A DNA stretch of 42,087 nucleotides from Roseovarius gaetbuli (GTDB taxonomy: Bacteria; Pseudomonadota; Alphaproteobacteria; Rhodobacterales; Rhodobacteraceae): the NCBI RefSeq assembly GCF_900172365.1, contig NZ_FWFJ01000033.1:1-42087 (forward strand). The letters run 5' to 3'. Each line of letters opens with the position of its first letter. Positions within the stretch are counted from its first letter, which is position 1. The notes below the pieces were generated by a model that saw only the letters and a program-made list of their open reading frames with translations, was not told the origin of the DNA and did no database searches. The position numbers were made by a program, and so were the translations under genes. This document shows positions 1 to 8,354 of this stretch, in pieces.

Positions 1-134
1 TCGTCGATTGGTACATGAACGGCAAGATCGAGATCGACCCGATGATCACCCACACCCTTGCCCTCGACGATATCAACAAGGGCTTCAAGATGATGCACGC
101 AGGCGAATCAATCCGCAGCGTCGTGGTTTACTAA
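1..134 (+). CDS. S-(hydroxymethyl)glutathione dehydrogenase / class III alcohol dehydrogenase, 3' end
   Basis: Only the last 43 codons are present, read from base 3 and ending at TAA 132-134. The peptide contains MNGKIEID, THTLALDDIN and the closing block KMMHAGESIRSVVVY. This is the usual C-terminus of zinc-dependent class III alcohol dehydrogenases (AdhC/FrmA), which oxidise S-hydroxymethylglutathione in glutathione-dependent formaldehyde detoxification. The zinc and NAD sites lie upstream of the window and cannot be checked. A GC-rich hairpin follows 27 bases after the stop. The next gene is a glutathione-using enzyme on the same strand. The family call is firm; the exact paralogue is not determinable from the tail. 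Confidence 0.85.
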   Translation, partial: VDWYMNGKIEIDPMITHTLALDDINKGFKMMHAGESIRSVVVY

Positions 135-161
135 ACCAAGCCTCTGCACTCTGAAAAGTAC

Positions 162-189
162 AACGCCGCACAGCCCCCTGTGCGGCGTT
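162..189 (+). terminator. hairpin terminator after the alcohol dehydrogenase
   Basis: A perfect 12-bp inverted repeat (AACGCCGCACAG, four-base C loop, then its complement) stands 27 bases after the dehydrogenase stop. No T tract follows, so it is a strong RNA hairpin that may end transcription or protect the 3' end. Confidence 0.6.
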
Positions 190-251
190 ACGCATTGCGC
201 GCGGGCCAAGACCGCTTAAATTCTGCCCGAAGCCGAGGAAGGATCATAGAT

Positions 252-1118
252 ATGAGCGACACTTACACACCCCCCGAGGTCTGGACATGGGAGGCAGAAT
301 CAGGCGGCAAGTTCGCCTCGATCAACCGCCCCATCGCCGGGGCTACCCATGACAAGACCCTGCCGGTTGGCAAACACCCGTTCCAGCTTTATTCCCTGGC
401 GACGCCCAACGGCGTCAAGGTGACGGTGATGTTCGAGGAACTGCTGGCCGCAGGTCATGACGCTGAATATGACGCCTGGCGCATCGATATCGGCGAGGGT
501 GATCAGTTTGGCAGCGGCTTTGTCGAGATCAACCCCAACTCGAAAATCCCCGCCCTGATGGATCGCTCTGGCGATACCCCGCTGCGGGTGTTCGAAAGCG
601 GCTCGATCCTGATGCATCTGGCCGAGAAATTCGGGGCTTTCCTGCCCGCCAGCGGCCCGGGGCGCACCGAGGTCTTGAACTGGCTGTTCTGGCAAATGGG
701 CAGCGCGCCCTATCTTGGCGGTGGCTTTGGTCATTTCTACGCCTATGCGCCGGAAAAATGGCAATACCCGATCGACCGCTTCGCGATGGAAACCAAGCGC
801 CAGCTTGACGTGCTGGACCGGCAATTGGCCGAGCGCCCCTATATCGCGGGCAATGACTATTCGATTGCCGATATGGCGATCTGGCCGTGGTACGGACAGC
901 TTGTTCTGGGTCGCCTTTACAGCGCTGCGACATTCCTTGACGTGACCAGCTATACCCATGTCATGACCTGGGCCAAAAAGATCAACGCACGCGAGGCCGT
1001 GCAACGCGGTCGAAAAGTCAACCGGAGCTTTGGCGAGCCGCATATGCAGCTGCATGAACGCCATAACGCATCCGATTTTGACACCAAGACACAGGACAAG
1101 ATTGCGCCCTCGACGTAA
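252..1118 (+). CDS. yghU: YghU-type glutathione S-transferase / disulfide-bond oxidoreductase
   Basis: The protein has 288 residues, the same length as E. coli YghU, a Nu-class glutathione transferase that binds two glutathiones and reduces disulfides. The N-terminal thioredoxin-like domain carries the family block FQLYSLATPNGVKV (about residues 42-55), where Thr-Pro-Asn replaces the usual Ser/Cys/Tyr catalytic position. It is followed by INPNSKIPAL and FESGSILMHLAEK, which form the glutathione site. The C-terminal helical domain contains YSIADMAIWPW. The ATG at 252 is chosen because AGGAAGGA lies just upstream and the length fits; the open frame extends further upstream to 180 without a ribosome site. 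It probably works in cytoplasmic thiol or electrophile stress. The call is secure; the physiological substrate is unknown. Confidence 0.9.
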   Translation: MSDTYTPPEVWTWEAESGGKFASINRPIAGATHDKTLPVGKHPFQLYSLATPNGVKVTVMFEELLAAGHDAEYDAWRIDIGEGDQFGSGFVEINPNSKIPALMDRSGDTPLRVFESGSILMHLAEKFGAFLPASGPGRTEVLNWLFWQMGSAPYLGGGFGHFYAYAPEKWQYPIDRFAMETKRQLDVLDRQLAERPYIAGNDYSIADMAIWPWYGQLVLGRLYSAATFLDVTSYTHVMTWAKKINAREAVQRGRKVNRSFGEPHMQLHERHNASDFDTKTQDKIAPST

Positions 1119-1121
1119 GGC

Positions 1122-1173
1122 CCAAGAAAATTCGGCGAATTTTCTTGGCTGATTTTCTTGGCAGAAGAAAATC
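1122..1173. terminator. tandem hairpins with repeated TTTTCTTGGC
   Basis: Two adjacent hairpins follow the yghU stop. The first has 13-bp perfect arms (1122-1134 and 1136-1148) around a single G. The second has 9-bp arms (1151-1159 and 1165-1173). The right arm of the first and left arm of the second share TTTTCTTGGC, so the arms can swap partners. AT-rich arms on both sides suit termination in either direction. Confidence 0.65.
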
Positions 1174-1241
1174 CACACCGCAAACGGGTTTCACACCCGG
1201 CCTGGATCGGGCATGACTGGGCCGAACCAAGGAGGCTGACC

Positions 1242-1961
1242 ATGCCCGACTCCAAAACTCCGCTTCTCGCGGTATTGATCGACGCCGATAACGTGCCGGC
1301 CAAATACGCCCGCGCGATCCTGAAAGAGGTGACAAGCTATGGCGAGCCGGGCCTGCGCCGGGTCTATGGCGACTGGTCCAGCCAGCAGCTGTCCGGCTGG
1401 ACCAAGACCGCACAGGAACTGGGTCTTGTCCAACACCAGCAGACCGCCAACACCAAGGGCAAGAACGCCAGCGACATCGGCCTGGTGATTGATGCGATGG
1501 ATATCCTGCACGCGGGCCATTTCAACGGCTTTGTGCTTGTCTCATCGGACAGCGATTTCACCCGTCTCGCAAGCCGCATCCGCGAACAGGGCCTGACCGT
1601 GATTGGCATAGGCGAGGCCAAGGCGCCGGATGCGCTCAAGAATGCCTGCAACCGTTTTGTCGCCATCGAAAACATCTATCAAGGCACCGAGAACACCCCG
1701 CAGAGCGCGCCTGCGCCAAAGATCGACGCGCAAACCATGACCGCCGCGCGCGACCTAATCTTCGAGGCGATGGAAAAGATCGACCTTGACGATGAATGGT
1801 ATCCGCTTGGCCGTATCGGCCAGCAGATTCAGGCCGACAAACCCGATTTCGATACCCGCAGCTATGGCAAGAAAAAGCTCAGCGATCTGATCAAGGAACT
1901 GAAGGTCTTCGAGACAAAATCAGGCCCCGGCAATCAGCTTTTGGTGCGTCGGGTCGACTAG
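1242..1961 (+). CDS. NYN-domain (LabA/DUF88-like) protein with C-terminal LOTUS/OST-HTH domain
   Basis: The 239-residue protein has a PIN-like NYN domain in its N-terminal two thirds. Acidic residues occupy the usual metal-site positions: LIDADNVP (about 12-19), the Asp of NASDIGLVIDAMD (about 79-91) and SSDSDF (about 103-108). The last 75 residues (WYPLGRIGQQI ... SYGKKKLSDLIKEL) match the OST-HTH/LOTUS fold, which binds RNA, including G-quadruplex RNA, in studied cases. The combination suggests an RNA-directed nuclease, but no target is known. The ATG at 1242 follows AAGGAGGCTGACC, a strong ribosome site; longer in-frame starts have none. It converges with the CoA-transferase nine bases after its stop. 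Confidence 0.85.
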   Translation: MPDSKTPLLAVLIDADNVPAKYARAILKEVTSYGEPGLRRVYGDWSSQQLSGWTKTAQELGLVQHQQTANTKGKNASDIGLVIDAMDILHAGHFNGFVLVSSDSDFTRLASRIREQGLTVIGIGEAKAPDALKNACNRFVAIENIYQGTENTPQSAPAPKIDAQTMTAARDLIFEAMEKIDLDDEWYPLGRIGQQIQADKPDFDTRSYGKKKLSDLIKELKVFETKSGPGNQLLVRRVD

Positions 1962-1970
1962 ACAAGACCG

Positions 1971-3056
1971 TTAGACCTCTGACGCCAGCCAAGCCCTTAT
2001 CTCGTCGCTCTGCGCCCCGCGCGCAGGCGGCGCGGACACGGCGCGCACGTGACCGTCGAACCGCGGCGCCGGGGCGGGTTCTAGCCCGCCATCGCCTTTA
2101 CGCCAAACCGCACGTGCGGTCATGTGGGCCTCTTTCGCGGCGTCTTTTGGGGCCAGAACCGGCGCCACGCAGGCATCCGATCCGGCAAAGATCGCGGCCC
2201 AATGGGCAAGCGGATGTTGCGCGAAGATCGCCTCAAGCGCGGCGCCCTGCGCGCGCCATTCAGAGCGCTCATGCTGGTTCGCAAATGCCTGCGTTTCCTC
2301 AAGCCCCAACAGGCGCAGGAACTCGGCATAGAACTGCGGCTCAAGGCATTGCACGCTCAGATACCCGCCACAGCGACAGCGATAAACACGCGACCAATGC
2401 GGACCGTCCAACAGGCTTTGACCGCGCTCTGTGCGCAAATGCCCAGATGGGGCCATCGACATCAAAAGCGCCATCATATGGGCCGAGCCATCGACAATCG
2501 CCGCATCAACCACCGTACCCGCCCCGCTACGCGCGGCCTGCAAAAGACCTGCAAGAACACCGGCCACAAGGTACAGCGCGCCACCGCCCACATCGCCGAC
2601 CATCGTCGCGGGTGTCTGCGGCGGGGTGCCCGGCGCGCCGGCGTACCAAAGCGCCCCAGAGGTGGCGATATAGTTGAGGTCATGCCCGGCCGTTTGCGCG
2701 CGCGGCCCCTCTTGGCCCCAACCGGTCATGCGGCCATAGACCAGCTTGGGGTTGACGCGCCGCATCTCTTCGGGGCCGAGGCCAAGCCGCTCCATCACGC
2801 CGGGGCGGAACCCCTCGATCAAAGCATCCGAACGCGCGATGAGTGCCTTTGCAACGTCAAGATCGTCCGCGTCCTTGAGATCAAGCGTGATCGAGCGTTT
2901 ACCCCGATCCAGAAGGTTACGATCCCCGGCCACCAAATTCGCCTTGCCGGGGCGGTGGATCACGATCACCTCGGCACCAAGTTCGGCCAGCATCATCGCC
3001 GCAAAGGGCGCAGGCCCCAATCCTTCGATCTCGATCACACGGATGCCTGATAACAT
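1971..3056 (-). CDS. family III CoA-transferase / alpha-methylacyl-CoA racemase-like (CaiB/BaiF)
   Basis: This 361-residue protein belongs to the CaiB/BaiF fold. It opens with LSGIRVIEIEGLGPAPFAAMMLAELGAEV, split here by a conserved GPAPF turn, then carries KRSITLDLK and the block YGRMTGWGQEGP, followed by AGHDLNYIATSGAL. AGHDLNY is the signature of alpha-methylacyl-CoA racemases; its His and Asp belong to the racemase catalytic set, so racemisation of a 2-methyl-branched acyl-CoA is the best specific guess. Length (about 360-380) fits racemases better than the 400-plus of formyl-CoA transferases. It is divergent from the CoxG-like gene across 150 bases. No acyl-CoA dehydrogenase lies beside it, so the pathway is not shown by context. 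Confidence 0.85.
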   Translation of the reverse strand: MLSGIRVIEIEGLGPAPFAAMMLAELGAEVIVIHRPGKANLVAGDRNLLDRGKRSITLDLKDADDLDVAKALIARSDALIEGFRPGVMERLGLGPEEMRRVNPKLVYGRMTGWGQEGPRAQTAGHDLNYIATSGALWYAGAPGTPPQTPATMVGDVGGGALYLVAGVLAGLLQAARSGAGTVVDAAIVDGSAHMMALLMSMAPSGHLRTERGQSLLDGPHWSRVYRCRCGGYLSVQCLEPQFYAEFLRLLGLEETQAFANQHERSEWRAQGAALEAIFAQHPLAHWAAIFAGSDACVAPVLAPKDAAKEAHMTARAVWRKGDGGLEPAPAPRFDGHVRAVSAPPARGAQSDEIRAWLASEV

Positions 3057-3206
3057 GCTCTGCCCTTTCCCGATTTGCCCCAGAGTACAAAGCCGGGCGC
3101 AAACCCGCCAGCCACCTTTGCGCGGCTAAGACTTTCTGCTCTCTTGGCCTGAGCGCAACCCTGCGCTAGGCTCTGTGCAATCCCCGCAAGGCAAGGAGCG
3201 ATACCA

Positions 3207-3710
3207 ATGCAGATGAGTGACGAGCGCGATATCAAGGCGGATCGCGCAACGGTCTGGGCGGCCCTGCTTAGCCCCGAGGTTCTCAAGGAATGCGTGCCCG
3301 GCGCGCAAGAGGTGACCGGCACGCCCGAAGACGGGTTTGATGCGTTGGTCGTGCAAAAGGTCGGCCCGGTCAAGGCCACCTTCAAGGGCACCGTGACCCT
3401 GTCGAACATGGTCGAAATGGAAAGCCTGACCCTGACGGGTGAAGGCAAGGGCGGGGCCGCAGGCTTTGCCAAGGGCGGCGCCAATGTGCGGCTGGAAGAT
3501 AGCGAGACCGGCACCCGCCTGATCTATGAGGTCGAGGCAAAGGTCGGTGGCAAACTGGCCCAGCTTGGAAGCCGGATCGTCGATGGCTTTGCCAAGAAGA
3601 TGGCAGAACAGTTCTTTAGCCGCTTTGAAGAAGTGCTTGAGGGCCCCAAGGATGAAGACGACGCACCCGAGGCGGAAAAGAAAGGCTGGCTCAAGCGGTT
3701 GATCAGCTAG
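3207..3710 (+). CDS. CoxG-like SRPBCC-fold protein
   Basis: The 167-residue protein begins with an SRPBCC (START-like) domain: the opening block ADRATVWAALLSPEVLKECVPG, then GPVKATFKGTV, LTLTGEGKGGAAGFAKG and LIYEVEAKVGGKLAQLGSRIVDGFAKKM are the conserved run of carbon monoxide dehydrogenase subunit G (CoxG) relatives. CoxG anchors or matures aerobic CO dehydrogenase at the membrane. Here no coxMSL genes are adjacent, so a role with CO dehydrogenase or another molybdenum hydroxylase is only possible. The C-terminus ends in a basic, Trp-containing tail (KKGWLKRLIS) that could touch the membrane. The ATG at 3207 follows AAGGAGCG; ATG 3213 is an alternative. Its stop overlaps that of the convergent lipoprotein gene by CTAG. 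Confidence 0.8.
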   Translation: MQMSDERDIKADRATVWAALLSPEVLKECVPGAQEVTGTPEDGFDALVVQKVGPVKATFKGTVTLSNMVEMESLTLTGEGKGGAAGFAKGGANVRLEDSETGTRLIYEVEAKVGGKLAQLGSRIVDGFAKKMAEQFFSRFEEVLEGPKDEDDAPEAEKKGWLKRLIS

Positions 3711-4402
3711 CGACGCGCCTCGGTCTGCGCAATGATCCGGGCAATGCGTGCGCCAATGGCAGCGCTTGCCTTGGTCGAGGGGTGGATAAGGTCAATGCCG
3801 TGATAGCTTCGGTCGCCATGTGGCACCAGATCGGCCAGCGGCACGAAATGCACGCCCCGGTCAAGCGCGGCCAGACGCGCGACGCGGCGGTCCATCTCGT
3901 CGCCCTCATCGGCGCATCCCTCAATCGGCGAGGTCACGCCCGGCGTGCGCATGTACCCCACGTAAATCACCTGCGCGCCGCTGGCCCGCATCCGCGAGGC
4001 AAAGCCGGGGATCGCGCCGCGCTTGCCGTCTTTGCTGACCAGCTGATCAAGTTTGGGGCCGCAGGCACCGCACCCACAGCCAAGCCAGATATCATTGCCG
4101 CCACCATTCAGCACAACCCAATCCCAATCCCCGGCGCGGTATTGCTTGGGGATGCTAAGCCCCGCCGCCCCGGAAATCGGCAGGCGATAGACAAACCGTG
4201 CGCCCGACACGGCACGATCGACGACCGGCTCCTTCAGCGCGCGTTCAATCCCGTTGGCCACCGATTGCCCCGACATCCCATGCACGGCAAATAGCGAATC
4301 GCCCATCAGCAAAATCCGCGATGGCGTGTCGCGGTTAACGCTTTCGGTGCACCCAAGCAGCGCGAAAACGAACAAAATAAGGGCGAACACAGGTTTGAAC
4401 AT
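3707..4402 (-). CDS. SGNH/GDSL-family hydrolase, predicted lipoprotein
   Basis: The 231-residue product starts with a lipoprotein signal (hydrophobic run then LLGC, cysteine at residue 18). The mature part has the SGNH blocks: ILLMGDSLF with the nucleophilic Ser near residue 36, a Gly in the RAVSGARF region, NGGGNDIW with the Asn/Asp of block III, and DLIHPS with the catalytic Asp and His near the C-terminus. It is therefore a likely periplasmic esterase or lipase; the substrate (acyl, acetyl-glycan) is not shown. Four cysteines in the short stretch GCGCGACG are unusual and could form disulfides. The last bases are shared with the end of the CoxG-like gene. Confidence 0.8.
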   Translation of the reverse strand: MFKPVFALILFVFALLGCTESVNRDTPSRILLMGDSLFAVHGMSGQSVANGIERALKEPVVDRAVSGARFVYRLPISGAAGLSIPKQYRAGDWDWVVLNGGGNDIWLGCGCGACGPKLDQLVSKDGKRGAIPGFASRMRASGAQVIYVGYMRTPGVTSPIEGCADEGDEMDRRVARLAALDRGVHFVPLADLVPHGDRSYHGIDLIHPSTKASAAIGARIARIIAQTEARR

Positions 4403-4609
4403 GTCAGGGGCACTTCATGATCCGGGGGGACGGGCGATGCCGTCTAGGCGATTGGTGGCAAAAGACCAAGACTTGCTGTTTGAAATTGGTCGAAACCGCG
4501 ACACCGGCAAGGCATCTCGCGCAAATGTGCACAGATCACTCTGCGCCATGGGATGTTGCACATGCCGGGCAAAGGCCTAGGTTTGCCGGGACTGCGAAAG
4601 AGGGGCAGA

Positions 4610-5539
4610 ATGGCACCGATTGTAAAAGTAGACGACCTGCGCAAGGTTTATAAAGGCGGGTTCGAGGCGCTTTCTGGCGTGTCTCTGTCGATTGAAGAGG
4701 GCGAGATCCTGGCCCTGCTTGGCCCCAATGGCGCGGGCAAGACCACGCTTATTTCGGCGCTCTGCGGCATCACCACCCCGACCGGCGGCAGCGCGACGAT
4801 TGGCGGGCACGATATTGTGACCGGCTATCGCGCGGCGCGTGCGATGATCGGGCTTGTGCCCCAGGAACTTGCGCTTGAGCCGTTTGAAAAGGTGATCAAC
4901 ACCGTGCGCTTTTCGCGCGGTCTTTTCGGCAAGTCCAATGACCCGGACCTGATCGAACGCATCCTGCGGCAATTGTCGCTTTGGGACAAACGCAACAGCC
5001 GCATTCGCGAACTTTCCGGCGGGATGAAGCGCCGGGTGCTGATTGCCAAGGCGCTGTGTCACGAGCCGCGCGTTCTGTTTCTGGACGAGCCGACCGCCGG
5101 CGTCGACGTCGAATTGCGCCGCGATATGTGGCAGGTGGTCGAGGGTCTCAAGGCGCAAGGCGTGACCATCATCCTGACCACCCATTACATCGAAGAGGCC
5201 GAGGCCATCGCCGATCGCGTCGCGGTGATCAACAAGGGTGAAATCCTCTTGGTGGAAAACAAGGCCGACCTGATGGCCCGGATGGGCCGCAAGACCCTGC
5301 GCATTGACCTTTCGGAGCCGCTTGATCGCGTGCCCGAGGCCCTCAAGGATTACGACCTTGAACTGGCCGGGGACGGTGAGGCGCTCAAGTATCATTACGA
5401 CACCCGCGGCGATGGCACCGGCATCACCCGCCTGCTTCAGGCCCTGGCCAAAGAGGGCTTGTCGCTGCGCGATATCGAAACCCGTCAAAGCAGCCTCGAA
5501 GAGATCTTCGTCGGGCTTGTGCACGAGGATACCCCATGA
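4610..5539 (+). CDS. ABC transporter ATP-binding protein (ABC-2 export type)
   Basis: The 309-residue protein has one nucleotide-binding domain: Walker [10 protein letters not shown] (residues 38-46), Q-loop LVPQE, signature LSGGMKRR, Walker [14 protein letters not shown] and H-loop [10 protein letters not shown]. The C-terminal 80 residues form the extra domain seen in YadG/DrrA-like ATPases of two-component exporters. The ATG at 4610 is chosen because AAAGAGGGG stands seven bases upstream and the protein then starts as family members do; an upstream in-frame ATG at 4553 adds an unlikely basic leader. The permease gene starts inside its last codon (ATGA overlap), so the two are translationally coupled. 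Substrate is unknown. Confidence 0.92.
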   Translation: MAPIVKVDDLRKVYKGGFEALSGVSLSIEEGEILALLGPNGAGKTTLISALCGITTPTGGSATIGGHDIVTGYRAARAMIGLVPQELALEPFEKVINTVRFSRGLFGKSNDPDLIERILRQLSLWDKRNSRIRELSGGMKRRVLIAKALCHEPRVLFLDEPTAGVDVELRRDMWQVVEGLKAQGVTIILTTHYIEEAEAIADRVAVINKGEILLVENKADLMARMGRKTLRIDLSEPLDRVPEALKDYDLELAGDGEALKYHYDTRGDGTGITRLLQALAKEGLSLRDIETRQSSLEEIFVGLVHEDTP

Positions 5540-6297
5540 ACCTGCATGCAATCCAGGCGATTTACATCTATGAAATGAAACGGTTTTTCCGAACCATCAT
5601 GGAAAGCCTCCTGTCGCCGGTGATCTCGACATCGCTTTATTTCGTGGTTTTCGGCGCCGCCATCGGAAGCCGGATAGAACAGGTCGAAGGTGTGCCCTAT
5701 GGCGCCTTTATCGTGCCCGGTCTGATCATGCTGAGCGTGATGACCCAGGCGATCAGCAATGCCTCTTTCGGGATCTATTTCCCAAAATTCATCGGCACCA
5801 TATTCGAGCTTTTGTCGGCGCCGATCAACTTTCTTGAGATCGTGATCGGCTATGTCGGCGCGGCGGCGACCAAGGCGTTATTGATTGGCGTGGTGATCCT
5901 TATCACCGCGAACTTTTTCGTCGATCTCGACATTCAGCACCCGGTCGCGATGCTCGCCTTTCTGGTGATGATCTGCCTGTCGTTTTCTCTGTTTGGGTTC
6001 ATCATCGGCATCTGGGCCGAGAATTTCCAACAGCTTCAGCTTATCCCGCTTCTGGTGATCACGCCGCTGGTGTTCTTGGGCGGGTCCTTCTATTCGATCT
6101 CGATGCTGCCCCCCGCCTGGCAGACGGTGACGCTGTTCAACCCGGTGGTCTACCTGATCTCGGGCTTTCGCTGGTCGTTCTTTGGCACGGCGGATGTGGC
6201 CATCGGCTATAGCCTCGCGGCCATCGCGGTGTTCTTCGCGCTCTGCCTTGCGGCGGTCTGGCTGATCTTCAAGACCGGGTACAGGATCAAATCCTGA
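5536..6297 (+). CDS. ABC-2 type transporter permease
   Basis: A 253-residue inner-membrane protein with six predicted hydrophobic segments, including [27 protein letters not shown] and the conserved ABC-2 region [27 protein letters not shown] followed by [16 protein letters not shown]. That last pair of blocks is the ABC-2 family signature, as in YadH. It is the membrane partner of the ATPase encoded just upstream, with which it shares ATGA. The pair probably exports a lipid-linked or hydrophobic compound, but neighbours give no hint of which. Confidence in the family is high, in the substrate nil. Confidence 0.9.
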   Translation: MNLHAIQAIYIYEMKRFFRTIMESLLSPVISTSLYFVVFGAAIGSRIEQVEGVPYGAFIVPGLIMLSVMTQAISNASFGIYFPKFIGTIFELLSAPINFLEIVIGYVGAAATKALLIGVVILITANFFVDLDIQHPVAMLAFLVMICLSFSLFGFIIGIWAENFQQLQLIPLLVITPLVFLGGSFYSISMLPPAWQTVTLFNPVVYLISGFRWSFFGTADVAIGYSLAAIAVFFALCLAAVWLIFKTGYRIKS

Positions 6298-6409
6298 CGC
6301 CTCTCAGCGTGATCTTTTTACCCCGCCCCCGCCGCAATTTTGGCGGGTGACGCGGCGGCTGTGCTGCCCTGCCTTGTTTGTCGTGCCCCGGCACTCTACA
6401 TCGGGGAAT

Positions 6410-7207
6410 ATGAAACATTTGATCCCCTTTCTGAAGCGCAAACCGATGGTCTCGGTCATTCGACTTGTCGGCACGATTGGTGCGGGCGGGCGCAGCCAGC
6501 TGAATGACGAGGCCCTTGGCCCGGTCATCGAAAAGGCGTTTTCCAAGGGCAAGCCGGTTGCCGTGGCCCTTGTGATCAATTCGCCGGGCGGCTCGCCGGT
6601 GCAATCGTCGTTGATTGCCGCGCGCATTCGGCGGCTGGCGGATGAAAAAGACATCCCCGTGCATGCCTTTGTCGAGGACGTTGCGGCCTCTGGCGGCTAT
6701 TGGCTGGCCACCGCCGCCGATGATATCTGGGCCGATCCCTCGTCGGTTCTTGGCTCGATCGGGGTGATTTCGGCCGGCTTTGGCGCACAGGTTCTTCTGT
6801 CGCGCCAGGGGATTGAGCGGCGGGTATACACATCCGGCAAATCCAAGAGCATGCTTGATCCGTTCCTGCCCGAAAAGCCCGAGGACGTGACCCGGCTCAA
6901 GGGCATTCTTGAAGATATCCACGAGGCCTTCGTCGCCCACGTCAAATCCCGGCGCGGCGCAAAGCTTGCCGATAACCCGGATATTTTCACCGGTGAGTTC
7001 TGGCTTGGTCAGCGCGCGATTGATCTTGGGCTGGCCGATGGTATCGGCCACGTGGTGCCGAAATTGAAAGAGCTTTACGGCGACAAGGTGCGCTTTGCCC
7101 GCTATGGCCGCAAACGCGGGCTGTTTCAGCGTTTTGGCGCCGAGATCGCACAGGACGCCATGACCGCAATCGAGGACCGGGCAAGCTATGCCCGGTTTGG
7201 GCTCTGA
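6410..7207 (+). CDS. S49 family serine peptidase (SppA/SohB-like)
   Basis: The 265-residue protein is a single-domain S49 peptidase. VINSPGGSPVQSS forms the oxyanion region (about 56-67). The nucleophile is Ser94 in VAASGGYWLA, and the general base is probably Lys146 in SGKSKSMLDPF, a Ser-Lys dyad. The domain ends with FTGEFWLGQRAIDLGLADGIG, the usual S49 closing block. There is no clear N-terminal signal or membrane helix, so unlike E. coli SppA it may be cytoplasmic or peripheral. The ATG at 6410 (MKHLIPFL) fits the family; the frame continues upstream to 6347 without a ribosome site. The next gene starts two bases after its stop, pointing to one transcript. Confidence 0.88.
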   Translation: MKHLIPFLKRKPMVSVIRLVGTIGAGGRSQLNDEALGPVIEKAFSKGKPVAVALVINSPGGSPVQSSLIAARIRRLADEKDIPVHAFVEDVAASGGYWLATAADDIWADPSSVLGSIGVISAGFGAQVLLSRQGIERRVYTSGKSKSMLDPFLPEKPEDVTRLKGILEDIHEAFVAHVKSRRGAKLADNPDIFTGEFWLGQRAIDLGLADGIGHVVPKLKELYGDKVRFARYGRKRGLFQRFGAEIAQDAMTAIEDRASYARFGL

Positions 7208-7208
7208 T

Positions 7209-7379
7209 ATGGTGGTCAAGATCGTCGTATTGTTTCTGGTCGGCATGGGCGTGATGGCGATGTTCGGCAAGCTCAAGTATCCGGGCCAAAAGCGCCTTGC
7301 GCAGGCCAAATGCAAGAGCTGTGGTCGCTACCGGATCGGCAAAGGCCCCTGTTCTTGCCAAAAGGGTAAGCTTAAATGA
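7209..7379 (+). CDS. 56-residue membrane-anchored cysteine-rich (zinc-ribbon-like) protein
   Basis: This tiny gene starts two bases after the peptidase stop and its TGA overlaps the ATG of the antiporter gene (ATGA), so it is coupled on both sides and very likely translated. Residues 1-19 are a hydrophobic segment (VVKIVVLFLVGMGVMAMFG), followed by a basic linker and a cysteine cluster CKSCGRYRIGKGPCSC. The arrangement CxxC...CxC could bind zinc or iron. I do not recognise a named function. It may be a small partner of the peptidase or of the transporter that follows. Confidence 0.75.
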   Translation: MVVKIVVLFLVGMGVMAMFGKLKYPGQKRLAQAKCKSCGRYRIGKGPCSCQKGKLK

Positions 7380-8341
7380 TGCCATGGATTTTATCCGGGC
7401 TTGGCCTGGTGATTTTGCTGCTTGCCGGCGATGCCCTGGTCAAAGGCGCCGTCAATCTTAGCCTTCGGGTCGGTATTCCCGCGCTGATCGTCAGCCTGAC
7501 TATCGTGGCCTTCGGCACATCTGCGCCGGAACTTTTGATTTCGGTCAACGCGGTTCTGTCGGGCAAACCCGGCCTTGCGCTTGGCAATGTTGTCGGCTCG
7601 AATACGGCGAATGTGCTTTTGGTCCTTGGTATTCCGGCAATGATGTCGGTGCTTCACACCAGTAGCTGTCGCTGCTCCAAATCCTACCTCCAGATGCTGT
7701 TCGCCACCGCGCTTTTCATCGCCCTGGCGTTTCGCGGCGAATATGATGCGCTTTCGGGTATGGTGCTTTTGGGGGCGCTGTTCCTGATGCTGGGCGATGC
7801 CTTTCGCGATGCGCGCAACCACCGGCGCGACGCCGCGATCAAGGCCCTTGCCGACGCCGACGAAAACGCCGATGTCGAAGGCGCCGACCCCGATATGCCG
7901 TGGTGGCAGATCATCACCTTTTTGCTGCTTGGCCTCATCGGCCTGCCGCTTGGGGCGGATATTCTGGTCGATAACGCCTCGATCATCGCCGAGCGCTATG
8001 GCGTCAGCGATTCCGTGATCGGCCTGACGCTTGTGGCGGTTGGCACCTCGCTTCCGGAACTGGCAACCACGGTCATGGCGGCCCTGCGCAAACAGGCCGA
8101 TGTGGCGCTTGGCAATGTCATCGGATCGAATATGTTCAACCTTCTGGCCATTATCGGGGTAACACCCCTTGTCGGAAGCGTTCCGGTGGATCCCGAGTTC
8201 TTGAAATTCGACCTCTGGGTCATGCTCGGGGCGTCGCTTGCGCTTATTCCGTTTGTGTTTTTCCGTCTGGATATCGGGCGGTTTTGGGGCATTGCCTTGA
8301 CCTCTACCTATGTGGGCTATGTCACGATTGTGTTGATCTAA
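7376..8341 (+). CDS. calcium/sodium antiporter, CaCA family (YrbG-like)
   Basis: The 321-residue protein has the internal duplication of CaCA exchangers. The first alpha-repeat contains IVAFGTSAPELLISV and LALGNVVGSNTANVLLVLG. The second contains LVAVGTSLPELATTVMAALRKQADVALGNVIGSNMFNLLAI. The paired G-T-S-x-P-E and GN(V/I)(V/I)GSN motifs carry the conserved ion-binding acidic residues. About ten membrane helices are visible, with a charged cytoplasmic loop near residues 140-170. It would exchange Ca2+ (or K+) for Na+ across the inner membrane. ATG 7376 overlaps the previous stop; ATG 7379 is an alternative. It sits in the same run as the S49 peptidase and the cysteine-rich peptide. Confidence 0.92.
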   Translation: MMPWILSGLGLVILLLAGDALVKGAVNLSLRVGIPALIVSLTIVAFGTSAPELLISVNAVLSGKPGLALGNVVGSNTANVLLVLGIPAMMSVLHTSSCRCSKSYLQMLFATALFIALAFRGEYDALSGMVLLGALFLMLGDAFRDARNHRRDAAIKALADADENADVEGADPDMPWWQIITFLLLGLIGLPLGADILVDNASIIAERYGVSDSVIGLTLVAVGTSLPELATTVMAALRKQADVALGNVIGSNMFNLLAIIGVTPLVGSVPVDPEFLKFDLWVMLGASLALIPFVFFRLDIGRFWGIALTSTYVGYVTIVLI

Positions 8342-8354
8342 CCGGAGACAGGAC

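Noticed and set aside
2124..3050. 308-codon plus-strand frame opposite the CoA-transferase
   Set aside because: Rich in Arg, His and Ala without domain; the minus strand encodes a clear family III CoA-transferase.
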